DNA of 51,775 nt from an uncultured Clostridia bacterium (lineage in GTDB: Bacteria; Bacillota; Clostridia; TANB77; CAG-508). Below, piece after piece: positions 1-8,086 of the stretch (position 1 is its first letter; the number at the start of each line of letters is the position of its first letter). The notes under the pieces are model-generated. The model searched no databases. It was not told the DNA's origin and saw only the letters and a list, made by a program, of their open reading frames with translations. The stretch spans positions 1 through 51,775 of the forward strand of contig CALYAB010000003.1 in assembly GCA_944393395.1 (NCBI GenBank), given 5' to 3'. The translations under genes were made by a program, and so were the position numbers.

Positions 1-233
1 TCTTGTGTATAAAAAACTGGTCCTTTATCTCCTATTATCTTATTAGCTATCCATATTCCTATTGTTATTGGAATTAAACATAAACTTCCAAAAATCCCAC
101 CTAAAATATCTAGTGCTCTTTTTAATATTTTTTCTATTTTGACAATAATTCTATTTCTTTCTAATTTTATCGGTATAAGTGATACATTTTCTATATTACT
201 ATCTTCATACAAAATCTCACTTCTTACATCCAT
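1..233 (-). CDS. Bacterial sugar transferase, N-terminal part (runs off window edge)
   Basis: The visible 77 residues begin with a soluble stretch. They then enter the hallmark start of the undecaprenyl-phosphate sugar phosphotransferase family (PF02397): KRALDILGG, a hydrophobic membrane helix, and GDKGPVFYTQ near residue 70. Such enzymes load the first sugar-phosphate onto the lipid carrier for exopolysaccharide or capsule synthesis at the inner face of the membrane. The ATG at 231-233 follows an AGGGGGAT ribosome binding site, and a good promoter lies just upstream at 282-310. The catalytic C-terminal part is outside the window, so substrate and exact subfamily cannot be told. Neighbouring VanZ and LCP genes fit a cell-envelope context. 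Confidence 0.8.
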   Translation of the reverse strand, partial: MDVRSEILYEDSNIENVSLIPIKLERNRIIVKIEKILKRALDILGGIFGSLCLIPITIGIWIANKIIGDKGPVFYTQ

Positions 234-281
234 TTTTTATCCCCCTATTATTATACATTTTTCCACTTTTTTCGCACTCAC

Positions 282-310
282 ATTATACTATATAATACAG
301 TTTTTGTAAA
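282..310 (-). promoter_or_regulatory. Sigma-A type promoter of the sugar transferase gene
   Basis: On the minus strand, TTTACA (-35, 305-310) and TATAAT (-10, 282-287) are separated by 17 bp. They lie about 50 bp upstream of the sugar transferase ATG. Confidence 0.6.
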
Positions 311-316
311 TAGTAT

Positions 317-823
317 TTATATGACATTTTTTGTCACCCTTTGTAATCTATTAGTAATATATCTGTTATATATTTCCCTTGCTGTCAGTACTAGCAATAT
401 GCCTAATATTACTCCTAATGTATCTATGTATACATCTGTTATCTTTGGTGTTCTTCCAGGAGAGAAACTTTGATGAAATTCATCTAATGTTGCATATATT
501 ATTCCAATTACAACAGTTATTAATATTCTTCTTTTGTCTTTTAACTTTGTTCTAGTCATTATTCCCATTAATAATAACCCTACTAGTGTATATATTGAGA
601 AATGAGCAATTTTTCTTATTACTGCATTTGCTCTATTAAATACCTTTTTCTTTTCCTTATTGTCTAGCTGATTATATTTTGAACTTTTCTCTAGTATTAC
701 TTCTGTTACTTTTTTACTTATTCCTTTTGATTGTGTTCCATTTTGACTAGAAAATCTAAATATTATAAAAAATGTGCCTATCAATAATAGTAATATTATC
801 GTTCTAAATATTTTTATTTTCAT
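317..823 (-). CDS. VanZ-like family membrane protein
   Basis: 168 residues with a membrane helix at the N-terminus (about 7-25) and three more hydrophobic segments. VanZ-family signatures are visible: FSSQ near residue 24, RKIAHFSIYTLVG near 70-82, and the DEFHQSFSPGR...TDVYIDTLG block near 114-137. VanZ gives low-level teicoplanin resistance in vanA clusters, but most homologues, as here, lie outside resistance clusters and have no assigned biochemical role. It starts 32 bp downstream of the LCP gene on the same strand, so the two are probably cotranscribed. Family assignment is firm; function is unknown. Confidence 0.85.
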   Translation of the reverse strand: MKIKIFRTIILLLLIGTFFIIFRFSSQNGTQSKGISKKVTEVILEKSSKYNQLDNKEKKKVFNRANAVIRKIAHFSIYTLVGLLLMGIMTRTKLKDKRRILITVVIGIIYATLDEFHQSFSPGRTPKITDVYIDTLGVILGILLVLTAREIYNRYITNRLQRVTKNVI

Positions 824-855
824 CTTTTTTCTTCTTCCTTACTTTCTCAAGCTTT

Positions 856-1881
856 TTAATTTGTATATCCTGTTTTTTCTATAATCTGATTGCTTATTTC
901 TTTCACTTTGTCTGAAGGCGTATAATCTGTTTCACCAAAAGCTTCTTGATGTAATTGTTTTACATTACTTTCTAGTGTAACTGGTACTCCATACCATCTA
1001 TCTAATGTAATTCCTTTTGTTTCATAAGGCCATCCTATACTATCAGTAACATTAAAGCTAGCTATACTTGGTAATAGTGAAAATATATCTCCTGCTGTAA
1101 TATTTGTATATACTTCTGGTAATATTTGATCAATTATCTGATTCATTTCGCTTATACTCTTTGTCTTAAATTTATTCGCCATAGCTTCTACAACTGTTCT
1201 CATTCTTTCTGTTCTTTTATAATCTCCACCTTCTGTATATCTAATTCTTGCATATGCAACAGCTTGTACTCCGTCTAGTGTTTGACTTCCAGATGTTGTT
1301 ACTTTTTCTGTATCTAAACCTGTTACTTCTGATGTTTCATTAATGTATTGATTTATATAGTTAACCTCTTCTGGTTCAACATTTATTGTTATGCCACCTA
1401 ATGCATTTACAGCTTCTGCTACTGCATCAAAGTTTACTGTTACGAATTCTGTTATATTTAAATCAAAATTTTCATTTAAAGTTTTTAACGCAAGTGGAGC
1501 TTCTCCATATGAATAAGCATGTGTTATTTTATCTAATCCATGTCCTTCTATATTTACATATGTATCCCTATATACTGATATTAATTTAACTTCTTTTGTC
1601 TTATTGTTTATACTTGCTATTATTATACAATCACTTCTATTTCCTTTGCCTAAACTACTGTCTCTACTATCTATACCAAATAGTGCTATATTTCTATAAT
1701 CAGATAAGTTTTCTTCAACTTGTGAAGATACCCCTAAATCACTTTCATCTATATTAACTTGTTGTATTTTACTTAATTTACTATTTATGAAAAAGAATAT
1801 ACTTCCTACAATTAAAACTAGTATTATTACTAAAACTAATACGATTATTCCAAAAACCTTTATTCCTCTTCTTCCACTCAT
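856..1881 (-). CDS. LytR-CpsA-Psr (LCP) family glycopolymer transferase
   Basis: 341 residues: a short cytoplasmic tail, one membrane helix (about 8-32) and an extracellular LCP domain. Family features seen are IALFGIDSRD (about 66), LISVYRDTYVNI with the pyrophosphate-binding Arg (about 100), HAYSYG (about 121) and ARIRYTEGGDYKRTERMR (about 212-229). LCP enzymes move undecaprenyl-linked polymers such as wall teichoic acid or capsule onto peptidoglycan. Which polymer is made here is not shown. The protein ends soon after the LCP domain, with no extra C-terminal domain. It has its own promoter at 1916-1944 and an AGGAGG site, and heads a likely operon with the VanZ-like gene. Confidence 0.9.
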   Translation of the reverse strand: MSGRRGIKVFGIIVLVLVIILVLIVGSIFFFINSKLSKIQQVNIDESDLGVSSQVEENLSDYRNIALFGIDSRDSSLGKGNRSDCIIIASINNKTKEVKLISVYRDTYVNIEGHGLDKITHAYSYGEAPLALKTLNENFDLNITEFVTVNFDAVAEAVNALGGITINVEPEEVNYINQYINETSEVTGLDTEKVTTSGSQTLDGVQAVAYARIRYTEGGDYKRTERMRTVVEAMANKFKTKSISEMNQIIDQILPEVYTNITAGDIFSLLPSIASFNVTDSIGWPYETKGITLDRWYGVPVTLESNVKQLHQEAFGETDYTPSDKVKEISNQIIEKTGYTN

Positions 1882-1915
1882 ATTTTTTCCTCCTCGTTTT
1901 TAATTATCTTTCAGT

Positions 1916-1944
1916 ATTATACTATTTTATATATTTTTTTACAA
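1916..1944 (-). promoter_or_regulatory. Sigma-A type promoter of the LCP gene
   Basis: TTGTAA (-35, 1939-1944) and TATAAT (-10, 1916-1921) on the minus strand with 17-bp spacing, about 35 bp upstream of the start codon. Confidence 0.65.
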
Positions 1945-1962
1945 GTTTTTTTATTTTTTTAT

Positions 1963-1990
1963 TTGATTATATATTTTTTAATGGTATAAT
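1963..1990 (+). promoter_or_regulatory. Sigma-A type promoter of the membrane-anchored hypothetical gene
   Basis: TTGATT (1963-1968), a 16-bp spacer and TATAAT (1985-1990) precede the gene at 2025. The promoter is divergent from the LCP promoter. Confidence 0.65.
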
Positions 1991-2024
1991 GGTTATAGCA
2001 AATTACTAAAGAGGAGGTGACAGT

Positions 2025-2777
2025 ATGGAAGGAAAAAAACTTATAAGCGTTAAAGTTTCAACCTTATTATTAATTGCTATTATTATTATCTTAATTCTTA
2101 TAGGAATTTTATTTTTCATACAATATATTAATAAAGGTGATGACACAAGTCAATCAAATGTTAATTCTACTATTGATGAAAACACATCTAACACTAATTC
2201 TACTGCAAATACTGTTTCTAATTCTATTGATAACCCATCTGTTATTAGTACCCAATATGAAGAAATTACTTCTAATTTAGATGGTATTGATGTATTATTT
2301 GTAACAGATGCATTAGATAATGGTGATGATACTTATACTCTAAGAGGAGTAATTTATGCTCAATATACTTTGTCTGAGGATGAATTTGATCAAATTGTTT
2401 TTGATAAGCAATTAGAAATTAATAATGAATTTTTAAATTTACAAAATTCTAATAACGAATATTCTTTAGTTGATGATTCTGGAAATGTTATTTATAATAT
2501 AGTAAAAAATAATGATGATACATATTATTTAGAATCAGCTTCTCAATCATCAAATGTTTGGAAATTAACTGATGATTATAAGGAAATAACTGTATCTTCA
2601 GATACACCTTGTTCTCTTATTGAAAGTGGTACTACTACTGTTTCTGATTGGTTTGGCAATTATTCTTCAGATTTACCTTCAAATACAACTAATCCAGATT
2701 CTAAATATTGTTATACTTTCAATTTTGAAAATGATAATTGCACTGAAGTTATTAATGTTAATACTAATAATCAATAA
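2025..2777 (+). CDS. Membrane-anchored extracellular hypothetical protein
   Basis: 250 residues. A single strongly hydrophobic helix (about 12-34) follows a short Lys-containing N-terminus, giving an N-in, C-out anchor. A linker rich in Asn, Ser and Thr follows (about 40-75), then an acidic extracellular domain (about 80-245) with alternating beta-like segments. No catalytic motif is recognised. The gene is monocistronic: it has its own promoter, a GAGGAGGTGA ribosome binding site 8 bp before ATG, and an intrinsic terminator immediately after the stop. Diverged from the LCP gene, it may act at the cell surface, but that is only a guess from topology. Confidence 0.75.
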   Translation: MEGKKLISVKVSTLLLIAIIIILILIGILFFIQYINKGDDTSQSNVNSTIDENTSNTNSTANTVSNSIDNPSVISTQYEEITSNLDGIDVLFVTDALDNGDDTYTLRGVIYAQYTLSEDEFDQIVFDKQLEINNEFLNLQNSNNEYSLVDDSGNVIYNIVKNNDDTYYLESASQSSNVWKLTDDYKEITVSSDTPCSLIESGTTTVSDWFGNYSSDLPSNTTNPDSKYCYTFNFENDNCTEVINVNTNNQ

Positions 2778-2779
2778 TT

Positions 2780-2825
2780 ATTACCCAAGAAAATTATATA
2801 GTAATTTTTCTTGGGTAATTTTGTT
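2780..2825 (+). terminator. Intrinsic terminator after the membrane-anchored hypothetical gene
   Basis: TTACCCAAGAAAA and its complement TTTTTCTTGGGTAA form a hairpin of about 13 bp, followed by a T-rich tail. Confidence 0.8.
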
Positions 2826-2887
2826 TCTTATTAATTTATCTATGTATTTTAATTTTTAAAATATACTTTACATATTTTTATTTTTTG

Positions 2888-3439
2888 TTAATTTGCATTA
2901 TATTTGTATTTTATATCTATATTTGCATTTGTTAATGCATATTCTATCTTTTTGTGTTCAAGTTCATTTTTTGCAATATAATTGTCTAATTTTTTGTTTA
3001 ATTCTATTCTAGTTCTAGTTTGTTCATTTAAAATTTGAGCCAAATTTACATTTGTTATAACGTCTAGTTTGTTTTCTATTCCTTCAAATCTGGCTTCTAC
3101 TTTATCAAATCTTTCATTAAATTTGCTTTCTAAGCTATTAAATCTTTCATTAAATTTGCTTTCTAAGCTATTAAATCTTTCATTAAATTTGCTTTCTAAG
3201 CTATTAAATCTTTCATTAAATTCGCTTTCTAAGCTATTAAATCTTTCATTAAATTTGCTTTCTAAACTTCCAAGTTTTTCATCAAACTCATTCTTTAAAT
3301 TTACAAGTTTTTCGTCAAATCTGTTTTCTAAATCTTCAATTTTTTCATTAAAATTCTTTTCTAAACCATCAATTCTTTTATTAATATTATTGAATTCTGG
3401 TTGTAGCTTATTCCATAGGTCCTCTAAATTTTTTATCAC
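2888..3439 (-). CDS. Coiled-coil protein with 11-residue tandem repeats
   Basis: 183 residues with no signal peptide and no membrane helix; almost wholly charged alpha-helix. The middle (about 30-125) is a series of 11-residue units of the form LESKFNERFNS, so the coiled coil has hendecad rather than heptad periodicity. The C-terminal part (about 130-183) is helical and Lys/Asn rich. The start is GTG at 3437-3439, placed five bases after AAAGGAGGTGATA. No enzymatic motif is present. Proteins of this form occur near mobile or phage genes and as structural scaffolds; no function is assigned here. Repeat number could vary between strains by slippage. Confidence 0.7.
   Translation of the reverse strand: MIKNLEDLWNKLQPEFNNINKRIDGLEKNFNEKIEDLENRFDEKLVNLKNEFDEKLGSLESKFNERFNSLESEFNERFNSLESKFNERFNSLESKFNERFNSLESKFNERFDKVEARFEGIENKLDVITNVNLAQILNEQTRTRIELNKKLDNYIAKNELEHKKIEYALTNANIDIKYKYNAN
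3108..3270 (-). repeat. 33-bp tandem repeat encoding a hendecad coiled coil
   Basis: About five nearly identical 33-bp units, seen on the plus strand as AATCTTTCATTAAATTTGCT followed by TTCTAAGCTATTA. They differ by only one or two bases in the central copies, and the flanking units are more diverged. Each unit codes for 11 residues in frame, so gain or loss of copies would not break the reading frame. Confidence 0.85.
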
Positions 3440-3585
3440 ACTATCACCTCCTTTTAGAAAAATTACTTCATAAGTATTTTATACTCTGATATTTCGACTA
3501 AAATTATTTGAATTAACTTAATTTAGAATTAAAAAATTAGACCATTAACAAAAAACTTTATGATAGTTATAATGTTATCTATAAT

Positions 3586-3640
3586 AAAAAAACATAGATA
3601 AATTATGTTTGTATTTTAACATGTATATCTATGTTTTTCA
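3586..3640 (-). terminator. Intrinsic terminator downstream of argS
   Basis: AAAACATAGATA and TATCTATGTTTT form a hairpin with a loop of about 25 nt. On the minus strand it is followed by a run of seven T. The plus-strand side also has a T-run, so it may act in both directions. Confidence 0.6.
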
Positions 3641-3729
3641 AGTCTCTTTTCCCTATTTTTTGTAAATTTTTGATGCTTTATCTTTACTTTTCTTATTTTT
3701 ATGAACTTTTTCTTGCTTTTTTGTATTTT

Positions 3730-5439
3730 TTACATTTTATTTGGCATTTCTATTCCTAGTAGTTTAGCTCCTGTTTTCAATACTTTGCCTACTGAATATG
3801 TTAAATAAATTCTTGCATTTTGAATTTCCTTGTCTTCTACTAATATTTTATTATCATTATAAAAATTACTAAATGATTTAGCTAAATCTATCAAATATCT
3901 TGATAATATTGATGGTTCTTCTTTTTCTGTTACTTGTTTTAATATATTTTGAAAATTATATATCAACTTAATAATATTATTTGATGCTTCATCCAAAAGT
4001 TGTTTAAAGTCTATTTCTTCTATGCTTGGTATGTATCCTGCTTTTTCTAGAACACTTCTAGTTCTTACATAAGTATATTGAATATATGGACCTGTTTCTC
4101 CTTGGAAATTCAATATTTGATTCCAATCAAATATTTCGTCTTTAATTCTGTTATTTGACAAATCACTAAATATAACTGCTCCAACACCTACTCTTTTTGC
4201 CACTTCATCTTTATTTTCTAAGTTTGGATTTTTCTCTTCTATAATGTCTTTTGCCCTTCTAATAGCCTCGCTTAATAAATCTTCTAATTTAACAATATTT
4301 CCTTCTCTTGTTGACATCTTTCCTGTTGGTAATGATACCATCCCAAATGGAACATGTATTAATCCTTTTATATATTTTTCATCTATTCCAAGTAATTTCG
4401 CTACCTCAAATACTTGTTTAAAATGTAATGTTTGTTCATATGATACAACATAAAGTGCTTTATCAAAATCATAAGTTCTTGCTCTATATAAAATAGCAGC
4501 TAAATCTCTAGTAGCATATGTTGTTGAGCCATTAGATTTCTCTATAATACAAGGTGTATTTATTCCTTTATCTTCTAAGTCTATTATCTTGGCTCCTTGT
4601 GATTCAATAAGTTTTCCTGTTTTTTCTAAAATTTGTATAACTTCTGGCATTTTGTCTGAATAAAAAGCTTCTCCATTCCATGAATCAAATTTGCTTCCTA
4701 ACAAATCATATACTTTTTGAAATTCTTGTAAACTTAGTTTTCTGAATTTTTCCCATATTTCAGTACAATATGGATCTCCTTCTTCTAAAAGTTTAAAATT
4801 CATTCTACATTGTTCTAATATTTTTTCGTCTTCTTTACATAGTTTGTTTATTCTAATATATATTTTAGTTAGTTCATTTATTGGATCTTTTTCTACTTCA
4901 TATTCTTTTCCCCATAATTTATATCCTTCTATCAATTTTCCAAATTGTGTTCCATAATCTCCTAAATGATTTATTCCTATCGTGTTATATCCTAAATATT
5001 TATATATATTATATAATGCTCCCCCTATTACTGTTGAACGTAAATGTCCTATGTGAAATGGTTTAGCAATATTGGGTGCTGAATAATCTATAACTATATT
5101 TTTTCCGTTTCCTATTTGAGCTTTCCCATATTCTTCTTTATTTGCTATTTCTTCTAAAACTTCTTTTGTCATTAGTTCTTTATTAATATAAAAGTTTAAA
5201 TATCCTCCTGCAACTTCTACTTTTTCTATTACTTTATTATCTAATTTTACTTCATTTTTTATATCATTTGCAATCAGCTGAGGAGATTTTTTTAGTTCTT
5301 TTGCTAAACGAAAACATGGAAATGCATAGTCTCCATTTTTTGTATCTTTTGGAATTTCTATATATGTTTCTAATTCTTTTTCATCTATATTGACAGTTTT
5401 AGATATTTCTTTTGCAATCTCTTCTTTAAAATTTATCAT
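3730..5439 (-). CDS. argS: Arginine--tRNA ligase
   Basis: Class I aminoacyl-tRNA synthetase that charges tRNA-Arg with arginine in the cytoplasm. About 569 residues, the usual length. The N-terminal Add1 tRNA-binding domain (about 1-100) is followed by the Rossmann core with HIGH (residues 129-132, in AKPFHIGHLRS) and KMSTREGN (about 375). The helical anticodon-binding domain ends the protein. An earlier in-frame ATG at 5457 would make the protein six residues longer, but the GAAGGGA motif sits nine bases before the ATG at 5437-5439 and overlaps the earlier starts, so 5439 is preferred. The gene stands alone with a terminator downstream. No T-box was seen upstream. Confidence 0.97.
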   Translation of the reverse strand: MINFKEEIAKEISKTVNIDEKELETYIEIPKDTKNGDYAFPCFRLAKELKKSPQLIANDIKNEVKLDNKVIEKVEVAGGYLNFYINKELMTKEVLEEIANKEEYGKAQIGNGKNIVIDYSAPNIAKPFHIGHLRSTVIGGALYNIYKYLGYNTIGINHLGDYGTQFGKLIEGYKLWGKEYEVEKDPINELTKIYIRINKLCKEDEKILEQCRMNFKLLEEGDPYCTEIWEKFRKLSLQEFQKVYDLLGSKFDSWNGEAFYSDKMPEVIQILEKTGKLIESQGAKIIDLEDKGINTPCIIEKSNGSTTYATRDLAAILYRARTYDFDKALYVVSYEQTLHFKQVFEVAKLLGIDEKYIKGLIHVPFGMVSLPTGKMSTREGNIVKLEDLLSEAIRRAKDIIEEKNPNLENKDEVAKRVGVGAVIFSDLSNNRIKDEIFDWNQILNFQGETGPYIQYTYVRTRSVLEKAGYIPSIEEIDFKQLLDEASNNIIKLIYNFQNILKQVTEKEEPSILSRYLIDLAKSFSNFYNDNKILVEDKEIQNARIYLTYSVGKVLKTGAKLLGIEMPNKM

Positions 5440-5563
5440 ATTTTTCATTCCCTTCATTATATTTTGAAATCTTTGTTTTTTATTTTCTTTATTTACTTAC
5501 AAAATTATATTATGTTTATTTTAAAAAGTCAACTTAAATTCTTTTTATAAAACCTGACAGCAA

Positions 5564-5586
5564 AAAATGAGATTAATAATCTCCCT
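5564..5586 (-). terminator. Weak intrinsic terminator after the small lipoprotein gene
   Basis: On the minus strand GAGATTATTAATCTC forms a short hairpin followed by ATTTTTTG, just past the stop codon at 5598. Confidence 0.45.
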
Positions 5587-5597
5587 CTCTGTACGAA

Positions 5598-5762
5598 TTA
5601 TTCTTCAATAATAACTGTATTGTAATTTTCGTTATTGTTGACATCTGTGTGAGTATGTGTCTCCTGATGAATAATCCTGGTCGTTCTAAATTTCCTTCCG
5701 CAACCAGACAACATGCTCATTGCAAAAATCACAATTAATAATATAGTAAAAATCCGTTTCAT
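5598..5762 (-). CDS. Small lipoprotein, 54 residues
   Basis: A short gene that is easy to miss. AAGGAGGAAAAAT precedes an ATG at 5760-5762. The product starts MKRIFTILLIVIFAMSMLSG and then Cys21, a classic signal peptide with lipobox LSGC. The mature peptide of about 34 residues is polar, with a His/Thr run (HQETHTHTD) and a terminal VIIEE. It should be lipid-anchored to the outer face of the membrane. It sits downstream of the hypothetical gene at 5883-6410, on the same strand but behind a strong terminator. The His-rich run could bind metal, though that is speculation. No named family is recognised. Confidence 0.7.
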   Translation of the reverse strand: MKRIFTILLIVIFAMSMLSGCGRKFRTTRIIHQETHTHTDVNNNENYNTVIIEE

Positions 5763-5851
5763 ATTTTTCCTCCTTTTTATTAAAAAACTGGATTTTAAGT
5801 TGCAAAGGTTTATACCTTATACATTAATTTTTCATAAAAACTCAAAAGTGA

Positions 5852-5881
5852 AAAACCAGGAGGCTACAGCCTCCTGGTTAA
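5852..5881 (-). terminator. Strong intrinsic terminator of the 5883-6410 gene
   Basis: AACCAGGAGGCT and AGCCTCCTGGTT form a 12-bp GC-rich stem with a tiny loop. On the minus strand it is followed by TTTTT, right after the TGA of the upstream gene. Confidence 0.85.
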
Positions 5882-5882
5882 G

Positions 5883-6410
5883 TCATAAAACATTTTCATT
5901 TCTCAGCGAACTTATAAATTCTTTTTGTTTGACTTTATGAATTTTAACTTTTTCAAAAATTGATAACTCATCAAAATCAATACATCGATGGAAAGTTTCG
6001 TTTCCAAAATTTGCAATAGTTTCTTTTATCTCTATTGCAATCTTTTTTCTTTTTTTACTTGAAGGATTTTCCTTTACAGAAAAAATTATATAATTGGGTG
6101 TTATTCCTTCTACTTCTGGTGATTTTTTTATGTTATCCTGAAAAACTGTTGCAGAAGTTTTAATTTTACCATCTTCCATTTTCTCTCCAAGTACATATAC
6201 TCTTCCAGTGTGATAAAGTATTTTATTATACTTTTCAAAATTATATTTTATATAATTTTCTCCGAACTCCTCCTTTGGATACCATTTTTCCATTGGTACT
6301 TTTGCTTGGTCACTTTCGGCCATGCTTCCTGTAAAGAAACCCATTGCATAAAATACCAGAATAACGATAATCGTAACTAAATAATAAATTCCTATCCGTC
6401 GCTGTTTCAT
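5883..6410 (-). CDS. Membrane-anchored hypothetical protein
   Basis: 175 residues. A short basic N-terminus (MKQRR) leads into one membrane helix (about 8-30). An extracellular domain of about 140 residues follows; it contains KEEFGENYIKYNFEKYNKIL and a lysine-rich patch near 118-124. No enzymatic motif is recognised. It has its own consensus-like promoter at 6446-6474, an AAAGGAGGA ribosome binding site and a strong terminator, so it is a complete single-gene unit. The sequence is somewhat less AT-rich than its neighbours. The following small lipoprotein may be a partner, judged only from position. Confidence 0.7.
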   Translation of the reverse strand: MKQRRIGIYYLVTIIVILVFYAMGFFTGSMAESDQAKVPMEKWYPKEEFGENYIKYNFEKYNKILYHTGRVYVLGEKMEDGKIKTSATVFQDNIKKSPEVEGITPNYIIFSVKENPSSKKRKKIAIEIKETIANFGNETFHRCIDFDELSIFEKVKIHKVKQKEFISSLRNENVL

Positions 6411-6445
6411 ATAAAATAATCCTCCTTTGATTTATTATGTTATCT

Positions 6446-6474
6446 ATTATAGCATATTTTAAAACTAATGTGAA
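6446..6474 (-). promoter_or_regulatory. Sigma-A type promoter of the 5883-6410 gene
   Basis: TTCACA (-35, 6469-6474) and TATAAT (-10, 6446-6451) with 17-bp spacing on the minus strand. The gene's AAAGGAGGA motif lies shortly downstream. Confidence 0.7.
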
Positions 6475-6499
6475 GTAAAAACAAGCTTCTTTAACAAAA

Positions 6500-6528
6500 T
6501 TGCACTTTTTTTGATTTATTGATATACT
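6500..6528 (+). promoter_or_regulatory. Sigma-A type promoter of deoD
   Basis: TTGCAC (6500-6505), a 17-bp spacer and TATACT (6523-6528), about 35 bp upstream of the deoD ATG. It is divergent from the promoter at 6446-6474. Confidence 0.6.
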
Positions 6529-6563
6529 AACTTGGTAAAATATATTTTAAGGAGGTAATCACT

Positions 6564-7286
6564 ATGTCTACTGCACATAATGAAGCAAAATTAGGTGAAA
6601 TTGCAAAAACAGTCATAATGCCTGGAGATCCACTTAGAGCAAAATATATAGCTGAAAAATTTTTAGATAATTACAAATTAGTAAATCAAGTTAGGGGTAT
6701 TTTCGCATATACAGGATTTTACAATAATAAAGAAATAACTGTTATGGCTTCTGGAATGGGAATGCCTAGTATGGGTATTTATTCTTATGAATTATTTAAA
6801 TTTTATGATGTTGAAAATATAATAAGAATTGGCTCTTGTGGAGCATATGTTCCTGAATTAAATCTATTTGATATAATTTTATCTAAGAATATTTTTACAG
6901 AAAGCAATTTTGCTTTTAGTTTTAATAATGATAATTGCCATATCATAGAAACAAATAAAGAATTAAATGAAAAAATTAAAAATACTGCTACTAACAACAA
7001 TATTAAAATTGTAGAGGGAAATACTATATGTAGTGATTGTTTTGATCCATATATGACTCAAGAAAATTTTGATAGCTTTATGAAAAGAGTTCCTGAAGGT
7101 TTCAATGCTTTAGGTGCTGAAATGGAAGCTTTTGCTTTATGCTATAATGCTAAACTTTTAAATAAAAAGGCTACTTGCCTTATGAGTGTAGTTGATTCAA
7201 GATTTTCTACAGAAGTTGCTACATCAGAACAAAGAGAAAAAGGCTTAGATAATATGATAAAACTTGCGCTTGAATCAAGTTGTTGA
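6564..7286 (+). CDS. deoD: Purine-nucleoside phosphorylase, DeoD type
   Basis: Phosphorolyses purine (deoxy)nucleosides to free base and (deoxy)ribose-1-phosphate for salvage; hexameric and cytoplasmic. 240 residues, the normal size. It aligns by eye along its length with the E. coli enzyme: His at residue 5, VIMPGDPLRAKYIAE (phosphate-loop Gly and Arg), IIRIGSCGAY, the nucleoside-site LGAEMEAFAL, and the catalytic Asp in VVDSRFSTE with a following Arg in SEQREKG. TTTAAGGAGGTAATCACT precedes the ATG. Monocistronic. The gene ends at the first base of the repeated three-hairpin element at 7287-7445. Confidence 0.96.
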   Translation: MSTAHNEAKLGEIAKTVIMPGDPLRAKYIAEKFLDNYKLVNQVRGIFAYTGFYNNKEITVMASGMGMPSMGIYSYELFKFYDVENIIRIGSCGAYVPELNLFDIILSKNIFTESNFAFSFNNDNCHIIETNKELNEKIKNTATNNNIKIVEGNTICSDCFDPYMTQENFDSFMKRVPEGFNALGAEMEAFALCYNAKLLNKKATCLMSVVDSRFSTEVATSEQREKGLDNMIKLALESSC

Positions 7287-7445
7287 GCGAACAATAGCGG
7301 ACATTCTTAAACATTTTCTCTGTTTATAACATTTTAAAGTCCACGTCTATTGTTCGTGCGCCAATTTTACTTTAGTAAAATTGTGTGCAATCATTAGATC
7401 GAAGCGACGTCCTTGAATAGGAAAAACTTGATTTTCCTATTCAAG
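7287..7445. repeat. Three-hairpin structured repeat element, copy A
   Basis: Hairpin 1 pairs CGAACAATAG (7288-7297) with CTATTGTTCG (7347-7356), plus an inner CGGAC/GTCC pairing. Hairpin 2 (7358-7388) is GCGCCAATTTTAC against GTAAAATTG-TGTGC. Hairpin 3 pairs CTTGAATAGGAAAA (7412-7425) with its complement (7432-7445). The same order and sizes recur at 17631-17780, with different stem sequences in hairpins 1 and 3. It fills the gap between convergent deoD and greA. Whether it is a transcribed RNA or a mobile palindromic unit is unknown. Confidence 0.65.
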
Positions 7446-7486
7446 AAAAAAAGCTATTATGTATATTACTCTTATACATAATAGCC
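7445..7486 (-). terminator. Intrinsic terminator of greA
   Basis: GCTATTATGTATA and TATACATAATAGC form a 13-bp stem, followed on the minus strand by seven T. It lies just downstream of the greA stop. Confidence 0.8.
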
Positions 7487-7518
7487 TTTCATTTTATTAA
7501 AATCTCATAGTGGTTAAA

Positions 7519-7995
7519 CTATTTTTTTATTGATAATATTTTATATTTCATAACCCCTGCTGGTGCGTTTACTTCTACAGTTTGGTTTTTCTTAGCTCCT
7601 AATAAAGCTTCTCCTAATGGAGATTCATTTGATATTTTATTTTCTGCTAAATCAACTTCTGTTGAACCAACTATTGTATATTCAATCTTTTCATTAAATT
7701 CAACATCTAAAACTTTTACTATATTTCCTATTTGAACTGTTTCTGTATCAATATCTTTTTCATCTATTATTTTAGCATGTCTTAATTTATTTTCCAACTC
7801 TGCAATTTTTACTTCATTTTCTGCTTGTGCATTTTTAGCTTCATCATATTCAGAATTTTCTGATAAATCGCCAAATCCTAAAGCAACTTTTATTCTGTCT
7901 GCTATATCAGCTCTCTTTTCTGTCTTTAAAAAATTTAATTCTTTTTCTAAATTATTATACCCCTCTTGTGTTAATATTACTTCTTTTTCTTCCAT
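7519..7995 (-). CDS. greA: Transcription elongation factor GreA
   Basis: Rescues backtracked RNA polymerase by stimulating transcript cleavage through the secondary channel. 158 residues, the usual length. An N-terminal antiparallel coiled coil (about 1-75) carries the acidic tip segment [14 protein letters not shown], with the conserved Asp and Glu that coordinate catalytic Mg. It is followed by the FKBP-like C-terminal domain with [18 protein letters not shown]. The open frame extends upstream to 8079, but AGGAGGAATTACT directly precedes the ATG at 7993-7995 and the protein from there matches the family. It is the last gene after pgsA and has its own terminator. Confidence 0.96.
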   Translation of the reverse strand: MEEKEVILTQEGYNNLEKELNFLKTEKRADIADRIKVALGFGDLSENSEYDEAKNAQAENEVKIAELENKLRHAKIIDEKDIDTETVQIGNIVKVLDVEFNEKIEYTIVGSTEVDLAENKISNESPLGEALLGAKKNQTVEVNAPAGVMKYKILSIKK

Positions 7996-8086
7996 AGTAA
8001 TTCCTCCTAAATTGTTAACAAATTTTTTGTACTTTAATATATTACGGCAGAAAATGGAATTTGTCAATACAAATTTCATTTTTTCT

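Noticed and set aside
3108-3270. Possible CRISPR array, because of regular repeats
   Set aside because: The units are directly adjacent with no spacers and are coding repeats in frame.
3069-3473. 134-codon plus-strand frame opposite the coiled-coil gene
   Set aside because: A Leu/Ser repeat shadow of the 33-bp repeats. The minus-strand frame has a proper ribosome binding site and coherent coiled-coil composition.
5458-5560. T-box leader for argS
   Set aside because: The upstream region is too short and lacks the T-box sequence and a terminator hairpin.
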